In this document: positions 1 through 8,073 of the stretch, piece by piece
Numbering within the stretch: position 1 is the first letter of the stretch
Layout of the letters: each line of letters opens with the position of its first letter
NCBI RefSeq assembly: GCF_004353185.1
Contig: NZ_SMUS01000006.1
Location: 62,001-126,000 of the forward strand
Direction of reading: 5' to 3'
DNA: 64,000 bases
DNA from: Clostridium cuniculi
GTDB taxonomy: Bacteria; Bacillota; Clostridia; Clostridiales; Clostridiaceae
The notes under the pieces: generated by a model
What the model was told of the DNA's origin: nothing
Seen by the model: only the letters and a program-made list of their open reading frames with translations
Databases searched by the model: none
Program-made: the position numbers and the translations under genes

Positions 1-1
1 A

Positions 2-829
2 GCAATTCATATGAATAGAGAAGTTAATGAAGGATTTAAGATAAATAGACAAGTAGATACACTTCCTTTATTAGGACTTATAAATGATAAGTTAGAAAAA
101 GAAGACTATTTAATGAACATATTATCAGAAGAGCTTAAAGTTAATAAAGAAGACATATTAAATTTTGAATTAGGCTTATATGAATATGAAAAAGGTATGT
201 TAATAGGAATGAATGAAGAGCTTATTTCTTCAGGAAGATTTGATGATTTATGGATGGTTTATGCAGGAATAAAAGCTTTAGTTGATAGTAGAGAAAATGA
301 AGCAACTAAAGTTATGATTTGCATAGATAATGAGGAGATTGGAAGTTTAACTGCTGAAGGAGCTAACTCTACATTATTAAATAATATATTAGAGAGAATT
401 GCTTTAGGTTTAGGTAAGGACAGAGAAGGATATTATAGAGCATTAGCTAATTCTATAATGATTTCTGCTGATTTAGCTCATGCTGTTCATCCAAACTTAG
501 GTGATAAACATGATCCAACTAACAGACCTGTACTTGAAGGTGGACCAGTATTAAAGATTGCTGCTTCTGGTAGCTATAGTACTGATAGCTTTAATGGTGC
601 TGTATTTGCAGGTGTATGTGAAGCTGCAGGTGTACCATTCCAAAAGTTTGTTAACAGATCAGATGTTAGAGGTGGAACTACAATAGGACCTGTAACTGCT
701 GCAAACTTAACTATACCAGTTATTGATATGGGAGCTCCTGTTCTTGGAATGCACTCTATAAGAGAATTAGCAAGTGTTAAAGATAATTATTATACTATTA
801 AAGCATTTACGGAATTCTTTAGTTTATAA
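2..829 (+). CDS. M18 family aminopeptidase, 5' end outside window
   Basis: Reading is open from base 2 (A-I-H-M-N-R-E-V-N-E-G), so the true start lies before the window and about 276 C-terminal residues of a roughly 430-residue enzyme are visible. M18 aspartyl/aminoacyl aminopeptidases are cytosolic dinuclear zinc exopeptidases. The visible family motifs are IDNEEIGS (catalytic and metal Glu pair), SADLAHAVHPN, the HDPTNRPVLEGGPVLK block and the C-terminal MGAPVLGMHSIRE His. The gene ends at its own terminator and is not functionally linked to the loci downstream. The family assignment is secure; substrate preference cannot be read. Confidence 0.92.
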   Translation, partial: AIHMNREVNEGFKINRQVDTLPLLGLINDKLEKEDYLMNILSEELKVNKEDILNFELGLYEYEKGMLIGMNEELISSGRFDDLWMVYAGIKALVDSRENEATKVMICIDNEEIGSLTAEGANSTLLNNILERIALGLGKDREGYYRALANSIMISADLAHAVHPNLGDKHDPTNRPVLEGGPVLKIAASGSYSTDSFNGAVFAGVCEAAGVPFQKFVNRSDVRGGTTIGPVTAANLTIPVIDMGAPVLGMHSIRELASVKDNYYTIKAFTEFFSL

Positions 830-906
830 TTTTAAAATTGATTATTAATAGTGTTACATAAAAATAAATGTAACTATGGGATTATTTTAAAATAATAAGT
901 TTATAT

Positions 907-956
907 AATGATGATATATTTAGTTAATAATATAATTAAATATATCATCATTTTTT
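907..956 (+). terminator. Rho-independent terminator of the aminopeptidase gene
   Basis: A 16-bp perfect stem (907-922 with 937-952) is followed by T6. It sits between two convergent genes, so it may also serve the minus-strand prepilin-like gene. Confidence 0.85.
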
Positions 957-996
957 GTAAGATGTTATTTGAAGTTTATAGATAAGTTTTTAGATT

Positions 997-1401
997 TTAT
1001 TCTGTAGGTGTATTAGTGATTTTTTCAGGTTGACTTGCATATCCAGAATCAATATCAAAAGTATAGTTTTCAGTATCCATTAATTGCTTACAGTCAGATA
1101 CTGAAAAGGTATCTGGAATTTTCTTTATAGAACCTTCTTCAAGATGTCCTTTACTTGTTAGAGCAGATATAGTAATACCGTCATTATCATTTAATTTATG
1201 ACTAGCAGCTTCATAAGCAGTAACAACAGTTTTAGCTTCATTTAAAACAGCAACCTTTTTGGCTTCAGTAATATAATTCCCAACTTTAGGAACAAATGCA
1301 GCAGATAGAATTGCAATAATAGCTAATACAGCAACAAGTTCAATTAAAGTGAACCCTTTTTTCTTATTTTTAGATTTAATAGTTTTTCTTTTTAATTTCA
1401 A
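997..1401 (-). CDS. Type IV prepilin / pseudopilin-like protein
   Basis: 134 residues. The N-terminus is a classic prepilin signal: a 16-residue basic leader ending KKKG, then FTLIELVAVLAIIAIL with the conserved mature Glu5 (E21). Prepilin peptidase would cut after G16, and the following hydrophobic helix would anchor and assemble the subunit. The C-terminal globular part is short, as in ComGC-type minor pilins or small clostridial pilins. The start is TTG; an AAGGAG lies 11 nt upstream. No pilus assembly genes are adjacent, so this is an orphan subunit. It could be a competence pseudopilin or a major or minor type IV pilin; sequence alone does not decide. Confidence 0.85.
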   Translation of the reverse strand: MKLKRKTIKSKNKKKGFTLIELVAVLAIIAILSAAFVPKVGNYITEAKKVAVLNEAKTVVTAYEAASHKLNDNDGITISALTSKGHLEEGSIKKIPDTFSVSDCKQLMDTENYTFDIDSGYASQPEKITNTPTE

Positions 1402-1693
1402 TATACTTTCATCTCCTTTATTAAATAATAAAATTAGAATTATTTCATGAAATTATTCTTTTCGAAGTATGGACTATAAATAAATGAGATATTCAAAAAA
1501 AGATGAAAAAATCTATAAAATTCATATTTTTGTAAGAAGTTATAAAAAATATGAATAAATTAACCACAAAAAGGATAAAACAATAATAGAGATAACAAAT
1601 AATAAATAAATTTATTATTATAAGTTTTAAATAGAGTTTGAATATAATATGTTTGTTATATTTAATGTTAGATTTAAAATTTATAATGTTATC
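1402..1693. other. Gene-free spacer between prepilin gene and ncRNA
   Basis: Very A+T-rich and without a supported reading frame. It holds the leader of the minus-strand prepilin-like gene (SD at 1413-1418) and, at its right end, the -10 element of the predicted non-coding RNA. I see nothing else in it. Confidence 0.5.
1682..1687 (+). promoter_or_regulatory. -10 box for the predicted large ncRNA
   Basis: A perfect TATAAT at 1682-1687 lies about 7-10 nt before the base of the long-range helix starting at 1697-1699. The -35 is weak: TTGTTA at 1653 is too far for a normal spacer, so the -35 assignment is open. Confidence 0.45.
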
Positions 1694-2176
1694 TATTTAA
1701 GGATTTTGACCTATTTCTTTCAAAATACATAGTATGCATAGTTATTTTTATAAAATAACAGAGATATTAATTTTTGAAAGTTACTTATTATGTATACAAG
1801 AAAAGCTTTATAAGGACACATGATGGTTCGAGATAGTATTTTAATATTAGTTTAGATTAATATTAGGCATAACTTCGGATATTTTCTATTTAGACATACT
1901 GCAATAACGATGATAAAGAAATTTATCAAGAGATGACTAAAGTTATGTGTAATACGCTTGTCAACAAGTCATAGGAGATAAAGGACTATCTTTATATTTA
2001 ATATAGTAGTTTATGTTTATAGTTTTAACGATATTTATATTGTTAAAAAGTAAAACTTAAATAAAATAGAATCAAAATCCTTTTAATATATAAGATAAGT
2101 TATTTTATTTATAAAATAAAATATTAGGAAATAAATACATAACTAAAAAACTACCCTTAAAGGTAGTTTTTATTAT
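1694..2176 (+). ncRNA. Candidate large structured non-coding RNA (family not recognised)
   Basis: About 480 nt with no credible reading frame but much secondary structure. An 11-bp perfect helix pairs 1699-1709 with 2072-2082, closing a domain of about 384 nt. Nested inside are a 9-bp helix (1717-1725/1772-1780) capped by an 8-bp hairpin (1741-1748/1752-1759), a 7-bp hairpin (1843-1849/1858-1864), a 6-bp stem with a GAAA tetraloop (1912-1917/1922-1927), a 4-bp CTTG/CAAG hairpin near 1957-1968 and a 6-bp hairpin at 1978-1983/1990-1995. A TATAAT precedes it and an intrinsic terminator follows at 2146-2176. The segment at 1800-1990 is less A/T-monotonous than its flanks. I do not see tmRNA, RNase P or 6S hallmarks. 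A raiA-type clostridial RNA is one possibility that I cannot confirm. Confidence 0.55.
2146..2176 (+). terminator. Bidirectional terminator after ncRNA and LuxR gene
   Basis: A 10-bp stem (2146-2155 with 2162-2171), a 6-nt loop, and A- and T-runs on both sides. It can end the plus-strand ncRNA. Its left A-run can also end the minus-strand regulator gene, whose stop codon lies at 2176-2178. Confidence 0.8.
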
Positions 2177-2847
2177 TATAAGAATAAAGGTTTAGCTATT
2201 AATCCAGATTCATAAGCATAAATTATAGCTTGAGTTCTATCCTTAACATTTATTTTTATAAATATATTACTAATATGCTTCTTAACAGTATTTTCACTTA
2301 TGTTAAGATTTTTAGAAATTTCAAAGTTACTTAAGCCATTAGATAGTTGAGAAAGAATTTCTAACTCTCTCCTAGTTAGAGGGCTACCTAAATTGGTTTT
2401 CCCAGTAATAGTAGCAGCAGGCTCATCTTCTACTAGTCTATATAATAACTCTCTATCATAAAATTTAGTTCCAGAAGAAATTTTATGAAGAGCATAACTA
2501 ATATCTTCTTGCGCAAATGTTCCAAGCATATACCCATCAATATTTAACTTTGATACCTTAAAGAACATGTCCTTACTTTCGTTAAAATCTACAATTAATA
2601 ATTTAATTTTAGAATAATTATCTTTAATAGATAAAATATTATCTATTGATCTTAAATCTTCTTTAAATAAAGTAATAATTAAAATAGTATCTTCATTATC
2701 ATTTATAAGATTGCTATCAGAATTATCTAATGATTTAAAGCAATCATCAATAGAAGTAAAAGAAGTAATATTTTGATACTTATCTTTTAATATTGACTTA
2801 ATTCCTTCATGAATTACTGGATATTTGCATAATATGGAAACTCTCAT
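2176..2847 (-). CDS. LuxR/NarL-type regulator with degenerate (pseudo-)receiver
   Basis: 223 residues. The C-terminus (about 157-218) is a clear LuxR/GerE helix-turn-helix: LTRRELEILSQLSNG, then ISENTVKKHISNIF. The N-terminus (about 1-120) keeps the receiver fold pattern but has Cys-Lys (C7-K8) where the acidic pair should be. The beta-3 segment ILIITLF lacks the phospho-acceptor Asp, and the conserved beta-5 Lys is replaced (GYMLGTF). It therefore probably does not respond to a histidine kinase, and none is adjacent. A strong SD (GGAGG) precedes the ATG. It is divergent to the polysaccharide operon and likely regulates it; a 15-bp motif is shared by the two promoter regions. Confidence 0.85.
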   Translation of the reverse strand: MRVSILCKYPVIHEGIKSILKDKYQNITSFTSIDDCFKSLDNSDSNLINDNEDTILIITLFKEDLRSIDNILSIKDNYSKIKLLIVDFNESKDMFFKVSKLNIDGYMLGTFAQEDISYALHKISSGTKFYDRELLYRLVEDEPAATITGKTNLGSPLTRRELEILSQLSNGLSNFEISKNLNISENTVKKHISNIFIKINVKDRTQAIIYAYESGLIAKPLFL

Positions 2848-2887
2848 TAAATCCTCCTTTTCACATTCAACCTAAATTACTATTAAA

Positions 2888-2916
2888 ATTATATCGTCAA
2901 AAAATGTAAAAGTCTA
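2888..2916 (-). promoter_or_regulatory. Putative promoter of the LuxR-type gene
   Basis: On the minus strand TAGACT (2916-2911), a 17-nt spacer and TATAAT (2893-2888) are seen. The spacer is almost entirely the 15-bp motif GTCAAAAAATGTAAA read on the plus strand (2896-2910), which recurs in the polysaccharide promoter. Confidence 0.45.
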
Positions 2917-2923
2917 TACAAAG

Positions 2924-2938
2924 TTACATTAAATGTAA
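2924..2938. promoter_or_regulatory. Perfect palindrome, possible operator
   Basis: TTACATTAAATGTAA is a 7-bp inverted repeat around one central base, just upstream of the predicted -35 of the LuxR-type gene. In addition AAATGTAAAAGT[CT]TAT occurs as a direct repeat at 2902-2917 and 2931-2946, 29 bp apart. These are natural candidates for autoregulatory binding sites. Confidence 0.35.
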
Positions 2939-3295
2939 AAGTTTATTCTACGGAAGTATTAAGAAATAAGAAAAGTAGTAATTATAAAGTAGTACTACTA
3001 AATTGTAAAAAAATAAAAAATATTGAAAAATTAAAAGGATATATATAAAATTTATAAAAATAAATTATGACTAAAAAGTAGAAAAAAATACAAAAAATTA
3101 AAGAAAATAGTGATAGCTTTAAACCTTTAAATATGCGAAGTATTTTTAAAAAAGTAGAAAATGTTTACAAAAACAAAGTAAATAATACCTAAGTATTAGT
3201 ATTTTGTAATTTAAAAGAGGTATTAAGTAATTATTTAAGAGTGTAATTATAGGAGTACTAATTAGAAGAATAAAAGACATAGAACTAATAGATTA

Positions 3296-3324
3296 TTTAC
3301 TGTCAAAAGATGTAAATATATAAT
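3296..3324 (+). promoter_or_regulatory. Putative promoter of the polysaccharide operon
   Basis: TTTACT (3296-3301), a 17-nt spacer and TATAAT (3319-3324), about 95 nt before the first operon gene. The spacer contains GTCAAAAGATGTAAA (3302-3316), matching 14 of 15 bases of the motif in the LuxR-gene promoter. The rest of the 570-bp gap (2848-3418) is A+T-rich with no gene that I can support. Confidence 0.45.
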
Positions 3325-3418
3325 TTGTATGAGAATAAATGGTAAATTTATAATCAGTAATTGATTGGGGTAATGCTAAATAGTGGATGTTTAGTAATGA
3401 TTATGAGGGGGGTACTTT

Positions 3419-5329
3419 GTGCAGGATTTAGCTGTAGTAAATTTAAGCAAAAGAAATAAAAATATAATATTACTATTAATTGATATATCAATAATATTAA
3501 TATCTTACTTTCTATCAGTAATATTAAATAATGATGCAAGTAATGTGATACTGAAATTAAGTAGGACATTACCAATATCAATAATTACTTATGTATTATT
3601 TTTAAAAAGATGTAGAATGTATAGTTCTATCTGGATTAATGCAGGGTCATATGAGCTAATGCAATCAATAATTGCAACAGTATCTGCATGTATAGCAAGT
3701 ACAATATTAATGTTATTTATATCAAATTCTCTTTCAGCAATAGTTAATATTACAGCAGGAATATTAATAATGCTATTAGTTACAGGGGTAAGGTTATCTC
3801 TAAGAGTAATAACTAGGTTTATAACATATACTTCAGCAGATAGAACTGATGGTAAATATAACGTTTTAATTATAGGAGCTGGTGACTGTGCTTCATCAAT
3901 TATAAGTGAAATAAGAAAAGAAAAGGGTGATCAATACAATATTATAGGAATTATAGATGATAATGAAGCAAAATTAAATAGCTTTTTAAATGGAGTAAAA
4001 GTACTAGGTAATAGAAATAACATAGTTGAAATAGTGGAAAGAGAAAAGATAGACCAAATATTATTTGCAATAGCAAAAATAAGTGGATTAGAAAAAACCA
4101 ATATATTAGATATATGTGGAAAGACTAAAGCAAAAGCAAAGGTTATTCCAGGATATTATCAGCTTTTAGAAGAAGGAATATCAATTAATAAAATGAGGGA
4201 TGTTGATTTAAGAGATTTAATTGGTAGAGAAGAAGTTAAATTAGATAAGTCAGGTATAGCTGAGTATATAAATAATAAAATTGTTTTAGTAACTGGTGGT
4301 GGTGGTTCAATAGGATCAGAGCTATGCAGACAAATTGCAAAGTTTAATCCAAAGTTACTTTTAATATTAGATATATATGAAAATAATGCATATGATTTAC
4401 AAAATGAATTATCTTACAAAGAGCCTAAGCTAAATAAGAAGGTAATAATTGCATCAGTAAGGGATAAAGCAAGATTAAATCAAATAATAAGTGCATATAG
4501 GCCAAATATAATATTCCATGCAGCAGCACATAAGCATGTACCTTTAATGGAAGATAATCCATCAGAAGCAATAAAGAATAATGTAATAGGTACATTAAAT
4601 ATGGCACAACTTGCTAGTCAATATAAGGTAGAAAAGTTTGTTTTAATTTCAACAGATAAAGCAGTAAATCCAACTAATGTAATGGGAGCAACAAAGAGAC
4701 TTTGTGAAATGATAGTTCAAGCTGTTAATCATGAAAGAGGAAATAAAACAGAATTTGTTGCAGTTAGGTTTGGAAATGTACTAGGAAGTAATGGTTCAGT
4801 AATTCCATTATTTAAGAGACAAATTAAAAATGGTGGACCAGTAACTTTAACACATAAAGATATAACTAGATATTTCATGTTAATTCCAGAAGCAGCACAA
4901 CTTGTACTTCAAGCTGGTGCATATGCTAAGGGTGGAGAAATATTTGTATTAGATATGGGTAAACCAGTTAAAATTTATGACTTAGCAGAAAATTTAATTA
5001 GACTTTCAGGATATACCCCAAATAAAGATATAAAAATAGAAATAACAGGTCTTAGACCAGGAGAAAAATTATATGAAGAATTATTAATGAATAACGATAA
5101 CTTAACCAAAACAGCGCATAATAAAATATTCATAGACAAGCCAGAAACTATATCACTAAATAAAATAATAAAGCAAATAGATGATTTATTATTTGTTGCA
5201 AAGATAGGAAATAAAAATATGCTAAAGGATAAGTTAAAGGAAATAGTTCCAACATATAGTTCACCAGAAGTTTATAACAATAAAATAGCATTAGAAGAAG
5301 CTGCAGTTACTACAGGGGGTAAAGAATAA
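3419..5329 (+). CDS. pglF: UDP-GlcNAc 4,6-dehydratase, PglF/CapD/WbpM type
   Basis: 636 residues, full length for the long membrane-anchored branch. There are four N-terminal membrane segments (about 12-115), then a first nucleotide-binding fold (GAGDCAS) and the catalytic SDR domain with GGGGSIGSE near residue 295. The usual Tyr-x3-Lys is Met-x3-Lys (NVMGATKR, about M422/K426), as is normal for this family. It converts UDP-GlcNAc to the 4-keto-6-deoxy sugar at the inner membrane face, the first step toward di-N-acetylbacillosamine. The start is GTG, chosen for the adjacent GAGGGGGG SD. The stop overlaps the next start (TAATG), giving translational coupling to the aminotransferase. The pathway is supported by the PglE, PglC and PglD homologues nearby. 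Confidence 0.9.
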   Translation: MQDLAVVNLSKRNKNIILLLIDISIILISYFLSVILNNDASNVILKLSRTLPISIITYVLFLKRCRMYSSIWINAGSYELMQSIIATVSACIASTILMLFISNSLSAIVNITAGILIMLLVTGVRLSLRVITRFITYTSADRTDGKYNVLIIGAGDCASSIISEIRKEKGDQYNIIGIIDDNEAKLNSFLNGVKVLGNRNNIVEIVEREKIDQILFAIAKISGLEKTNILDICGKTKAKAKVIPGYYQLLEEGISINKMRDVDLRDLIGREEVKLDKSGIAEYINNKIVLVTGGGGSIGSELCRQIAKFNPKLLLILDIYENNAYDLQNELSYKEPKLNKKVIIASVRDKARLNQIISAYRPNIIFHAAAHKHVPLMEDNPSEAIKNNVIGTLNMAQLASQYKVEKFVLISTDKAVNPTNVMGATKRLCEMIVQAVNHERGNKTEFVAVRFGNVLGSNGSVIPLFKRQIKNGGPVTLTHKDITRYFMLIPEAAQLVLQAGAYAKGGEIFVLDMGKPVKIYDLAENLIRLSGYTPNKDIKIEITGLRPGEKLYEELLMNNDNLTKTAHNKIFIDKPETISLNKIIKQIDDLLFVAKIGNKNMLKDKLKEIVPTYSSPEVYNNKIALEEAAVTTGGKE

Positions 5330-6522
5330 TGAAAGAATTGAAAAGCAAGGAAATACTAGAAAAATCAAAAGATCAAATTAATCAGGAAAACAAAAGAATA
5401 TATTTAGCATCACCACATATAGGGGAGTTAGAGCAAGTTTTTGTTAAAGAAGCTTTTGATACAAACTGGGTAGCACCCCTTGGACCTAATGTAAATAATT
5501 TTGAAAAGGAACTTGCTGAATATGTAGGGATAAATCATGCATCAGCATTAGTTTCAGGAACTTCAGCAATACATTTAGCAATTAAACTTTTAGGTATAAA
5601 AGCTGGAGATATAGTTTTCTGTTCATCATTAACTTTTGCAGCCACTTGTAATCCAATAATTTATGAAGGAGCAGAACCAGTATTTATAGATTCTGAGTAT
5701 GACAGTTTAAATATGTCACCAATAGCATTAAAAAAGGCATTTGAAGTTTATTCAGAAAAAGGAAAGTTACCAAAGGCAGTAATAGTAGTTCATCTTTATG
5801 GACAATCAGCTAAAATGGATGAAATTATGACTATATGTAATAAATATAATGTTCCGGTAATAGAAGATGCAGCAGAATCTTTAGGAGCAACTTATAAAGG
5901 AAAACAAACAGGAACAATAGGAAAGTATGGAATTTATTCTTTTAATGGTAACAAAATCATAACTACTTCTGGTGGTGGAATGCTTGTTTCTAATGATGAA
6001 GATGGAATAAAGAAATCAAGATTTTGGGCAACTCAAGCTAGGGATAATAAAAGATATTATCATCATACAGAACTAGGATATAACTACAGAATGAGTAATA
6101 TTGTTGCTGGAATTGGAAGAGGGCAACTTAGAGTTTTAGATGAAAGAATAGCAAAAAAGAAATATATATATGAAAAATATAAAGAGGCATTTAGAGATAT
6201 TAAAGATATAGAAATGGCTAATGTATGTGAATATGGTGAGCCAAATTATTGGTTAAGTATTGGAATATTAAGTCCTGAATCAAAAGTTAAGCCAATTGAT
6301 ATTATTTTAGAGTTAGAAAAGGAAAATATCGAATCAAGGCATATATGGAAACCAATGAATATGCAACCTTTCTATGAAGAATATGATTTCTTTAAAGCTA
6401 ATAATGAGGGTATTAGTGTTGGAGAGGATATTTTTAATAGAGGAATATGTTTACCATCTGATACTAAGATGAGTGATGAAGAAATCAATAGAGTTATTAA
6501 AATTGTTAAAGGGTTATTTTAA
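5329..6522 (+). CDS. pglE: DegT/DnrJ/EryC1 sugar aminotransferase, PglE-like
   Basis: 397 residues, normal for PLP-dependent nucleotide-sugar aminotransferases. Family motifs are visible: SGTSAIHLAIKLL, the EDAAESLGATYKG block and the PLP lysine in FNGNKIITTSGGG (K209). It would transfer an amino group to the 4-keto product of the preceding dehydratase, giving UDP-4-amino-4,6-dideoxy-GlcNAc. It starts within the stop codon of the dehydratase gene. About 20 extra polar residues precede the conserved core. The substrate is inferred from neighbours; the enzyme class is secure. Confidence 0.9.
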   Translation: MKELKSKEILEKSKDQINQENKRIYLASPHIGELEQVFVKEAFDTNWVAPLGPNVNNFEKELAEYVGINHASALVSGTSAIHLAIKLLGIKAGDIVFCSSLTFAATCNPIIYEGAEPVFIDSEYDSLNMSPIALKKAFEVYSEKGKLPKAVIVVHLYGQSAKMDEIMTICNKYNVPVIEDAAESLGATYKGKQTGTIGKYGIYSFNGNKIITTSGGGMLVSNDEDGIKKSRFWATQARDNKRYYHHTELGYNYRMSNIVAGIGRGQLRVLDERIAKKKYIYEKYKEAFRDIKDIEMANVCEYGEPNYWLSIGILSPESKVKPIDIILELEKENIESRHIWKPMNMQPFYEEYDFFKANNEGISVGEDIFNRGICLPSDTKMSDEEINRVIKIVKGLF

Positions 6523-6630
6523 ATTAAATAGTTAAGTAATTAGCCAATTAAGGTGTGAAAGAATTAGGGTTTAGTATGAATAAATTTTTGTGGGGGCAAG
6601 GTTATTCATTAAAAAAAGGGATGGGGAAAT

Positions 6631-7227
6631 ATGCTTATTAAAAGAATATTAGATTTTATTATATCATTGGTAGCACTAATTATTTTGTCACCGTTGATGT
6701 TAATTATTTATGTCTTAGTAAGGATAAATCTTGGATCACCAGCATTTTTTGTTCAAGAAAGAGTTGGTAAGGATAATAAGGTTTTTAAGATGCTTAAGTT
6801 TAGAACTATGAAGGATTCTAGAGATAAGAATGGTAATTTGCTTAGTGATAATGAAAGAGTCACTAGGTTCGGAAGCTTATTAAGAAGTTTCAGTTTAGAT
6901 GAATTACCAGAACTTATAAATGTCATAAAGGGAGATATGAGTTTAGTAGGGCCAAGGGCTTTATTAGTTGAATATCTTCAATATTATAATTCAGAACAAA
7001 TTAGAAGGCATGAAGTACTTCCAGGGCTTACTGGATGGGCACAAATCAATGGAAGAAACTCAATTACTTGGAATGAAAAGTTTAAGCTTGATGTTTGGTA
7101 TGTTGATAATTGGTCTCTTTGGCTAGATGTTAAGATTTTCTTTTTAACTTTTTGGAAGGTTATTAAAAGAGAAGGGATTAATCAAAGTGAAACAGTTACA
7201 ATGGAATATTTTAATGGCACAAACTAA
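6631..7227 (+). CDS. pglC: Initiating phosphoglycosyl transferase, PglC type
   Basis: 198 residues, the size of the minimal monotopic transferases. One N-terminal hydrophobic re-entrant helix (about 8-30) precedes the catalytic core FFVQERVGKDNKVFKMLKF, the DELPELINVIKGDMSLVGPR block (catalytic Asp-Glu pair) and PGLTGWAQINGRN. Such enzymes put a sugar phosphate on undecaprenyl phosphate at the cytoplasmic face and start each repeat unit. With the PglF, PglE and PglD homologues here, the first sugar is probably a bacillosamine-type residue. GGGATGGGG precedes the ATG. The 108-nt gap before it has no obvious terminator. Confidence 0.92.
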   Translation: MLIKRILDFIISLVALIILSPLMLIIYVLVRINLGSPAFFVQERVGKDNKVFKMLKFRTMKDSRDKNGNLLSDNERVTRFGSLLRSFSLDELPELINVIKGDMSLVGPRALLVEYLQYYNSEQIRRHEVLPGLTGWAQINGRNSITWNEKFKLDVWYVDNWSLWLDVKIFFLTFWKVIKREGINQSETVTMEYFNGTN

Positions 7228-7338
7228 TTAATTAAGGAGTTAAGCAGTTAAGTAATTGGGGAATTAATTATTATAAATAAATAAATAAATTGGGGCAATT
7301 GATTTATATAAAATATTAATGGATAACAGGAGGATGAA

Positions 7339-8073
7339 GTGTTAGAGAAATTGTTTGATTTAGATGAATTAATATATATATTTAAAAGAAGATTTTGGAT
7401 AATTATAGTTGTTACATTAGCAATGAATTCTTTAGCTAGTTATAAGGTATCAAAATATAAGCCTAGTTATACTGCAAGTATGCAAATATTTATGGGTGAT
7501 AGTGATAATATGTTTAAAGTATATTCAGAAGATCAAATGCAAGCTTTCTCGGAGTTTTTTACATTATTTAGTGAAGTATCTAAACTAGAGGGGTTTTTTG
7601 ATGATACATTAAAGAAAAATAAGATAAATAAAACTTCAAGTGAAGTTGCATATTCAATAAATTTTTCATACTCTAGCACTATTCCTTTAGTTACCATTAC
7701 TTATTCAAGTTGGACAGATAAACAAATGGAAGAAACTTTAGAAGTTGTAAGTAAAGAGGTAATGGATAAAATTAGTGAGATAATTCCAGAAAGTAATCCT
7801 ACTATAATAAAAGAAGTAGAAGTATCAACTATATATCCAGATACAAAGAAGTTACCAACTATAGCTTTTATAGGTGGAATATTTTTATCAATAGGAATAA
7901 TTTTAGTATTAGATTTATTAGATAACAAAATAAAGTCTAAAAAGGAATTAGAAAAGGTAATACCTGTATCTGTATTAGGATGTATACCAGTAGTAGAAAA
8001 AGAATTTAAAAAGGAGAGTAAGGATGTTCGTAACGAAAAAAATGCCCAGGTCACTGTCAGCGGAGGCGTATAG
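7339..8073 (+). CDS. Wzz/CpsC-like polysaccharide co-polymerase
   Basis: 244 residues with two membrane segments (about 15-35 and 175-195) and an extracellular mixed domain between them, the layout of CpsC/YveK chain-length regulators and tyrosine-kinase activators. The cytoplasmic C-tail contacts the partner kinase, and its gene overlaps the kinase start by 50 nt. The GTG start is chosen because AGGAGG lies six bases upstream; the nearby ATG at 7334 is out of frame and stops at once. The extracellular loop is rather short, and only a weak Pro-rich motif precedes the second membrane segment. Confidence 0.85.
   Translation: MLEKLFDLDELIYIFKRRFWIIIVVTLAMNSLASYKVSKYKPSYTASMQIFMGDSDNMFKVYSEDQMQAFSEFFTLFSEVSKLEGFFDDTLKKNKINKTSSEVAYSINFSYSSTIPLVTITYSSWTDKQMEETLEVVSKEVMDKISEIIPESNPTIIKEVEVSTIYPDTKKLPTIAFIGGIFLSIGIILVLDLLDNKIKSKKELEKVIPVSVLGCIPVVEKEFKKESKDVRNEKNAQVTVSGGV

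Noticed and set aside
1800-1995. Cyclic-di-GMP riboswitch for the prepilin gene
   Set aside because: Tempting next to a pilin gene and with c-di-GMP genes in the window, but I find neither the class I nor the class II core motifs, and the structure reads on the opposite strand to the pilin gene.
1694-2176. tmRNA or RNase P RNA
   Set aside because: No tRNA-like ends or tag reading frame for tmRNA, and none of the conserved RNase P core segments are visible.
3354-3581. 75-codon minus-strand frame across the polysaccharide promoter and the start of the PglF-like gene
   Set aside because: No ribosome binding site, composition of a shadow frame, and it overlaps a well-supported gene on the other strand.
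7701-8054. 117-codon minus-strand frame inside the CpsC-like gene
   Set aside because: Antisense shadow of a conserved protein; no SD and no recognisable family.
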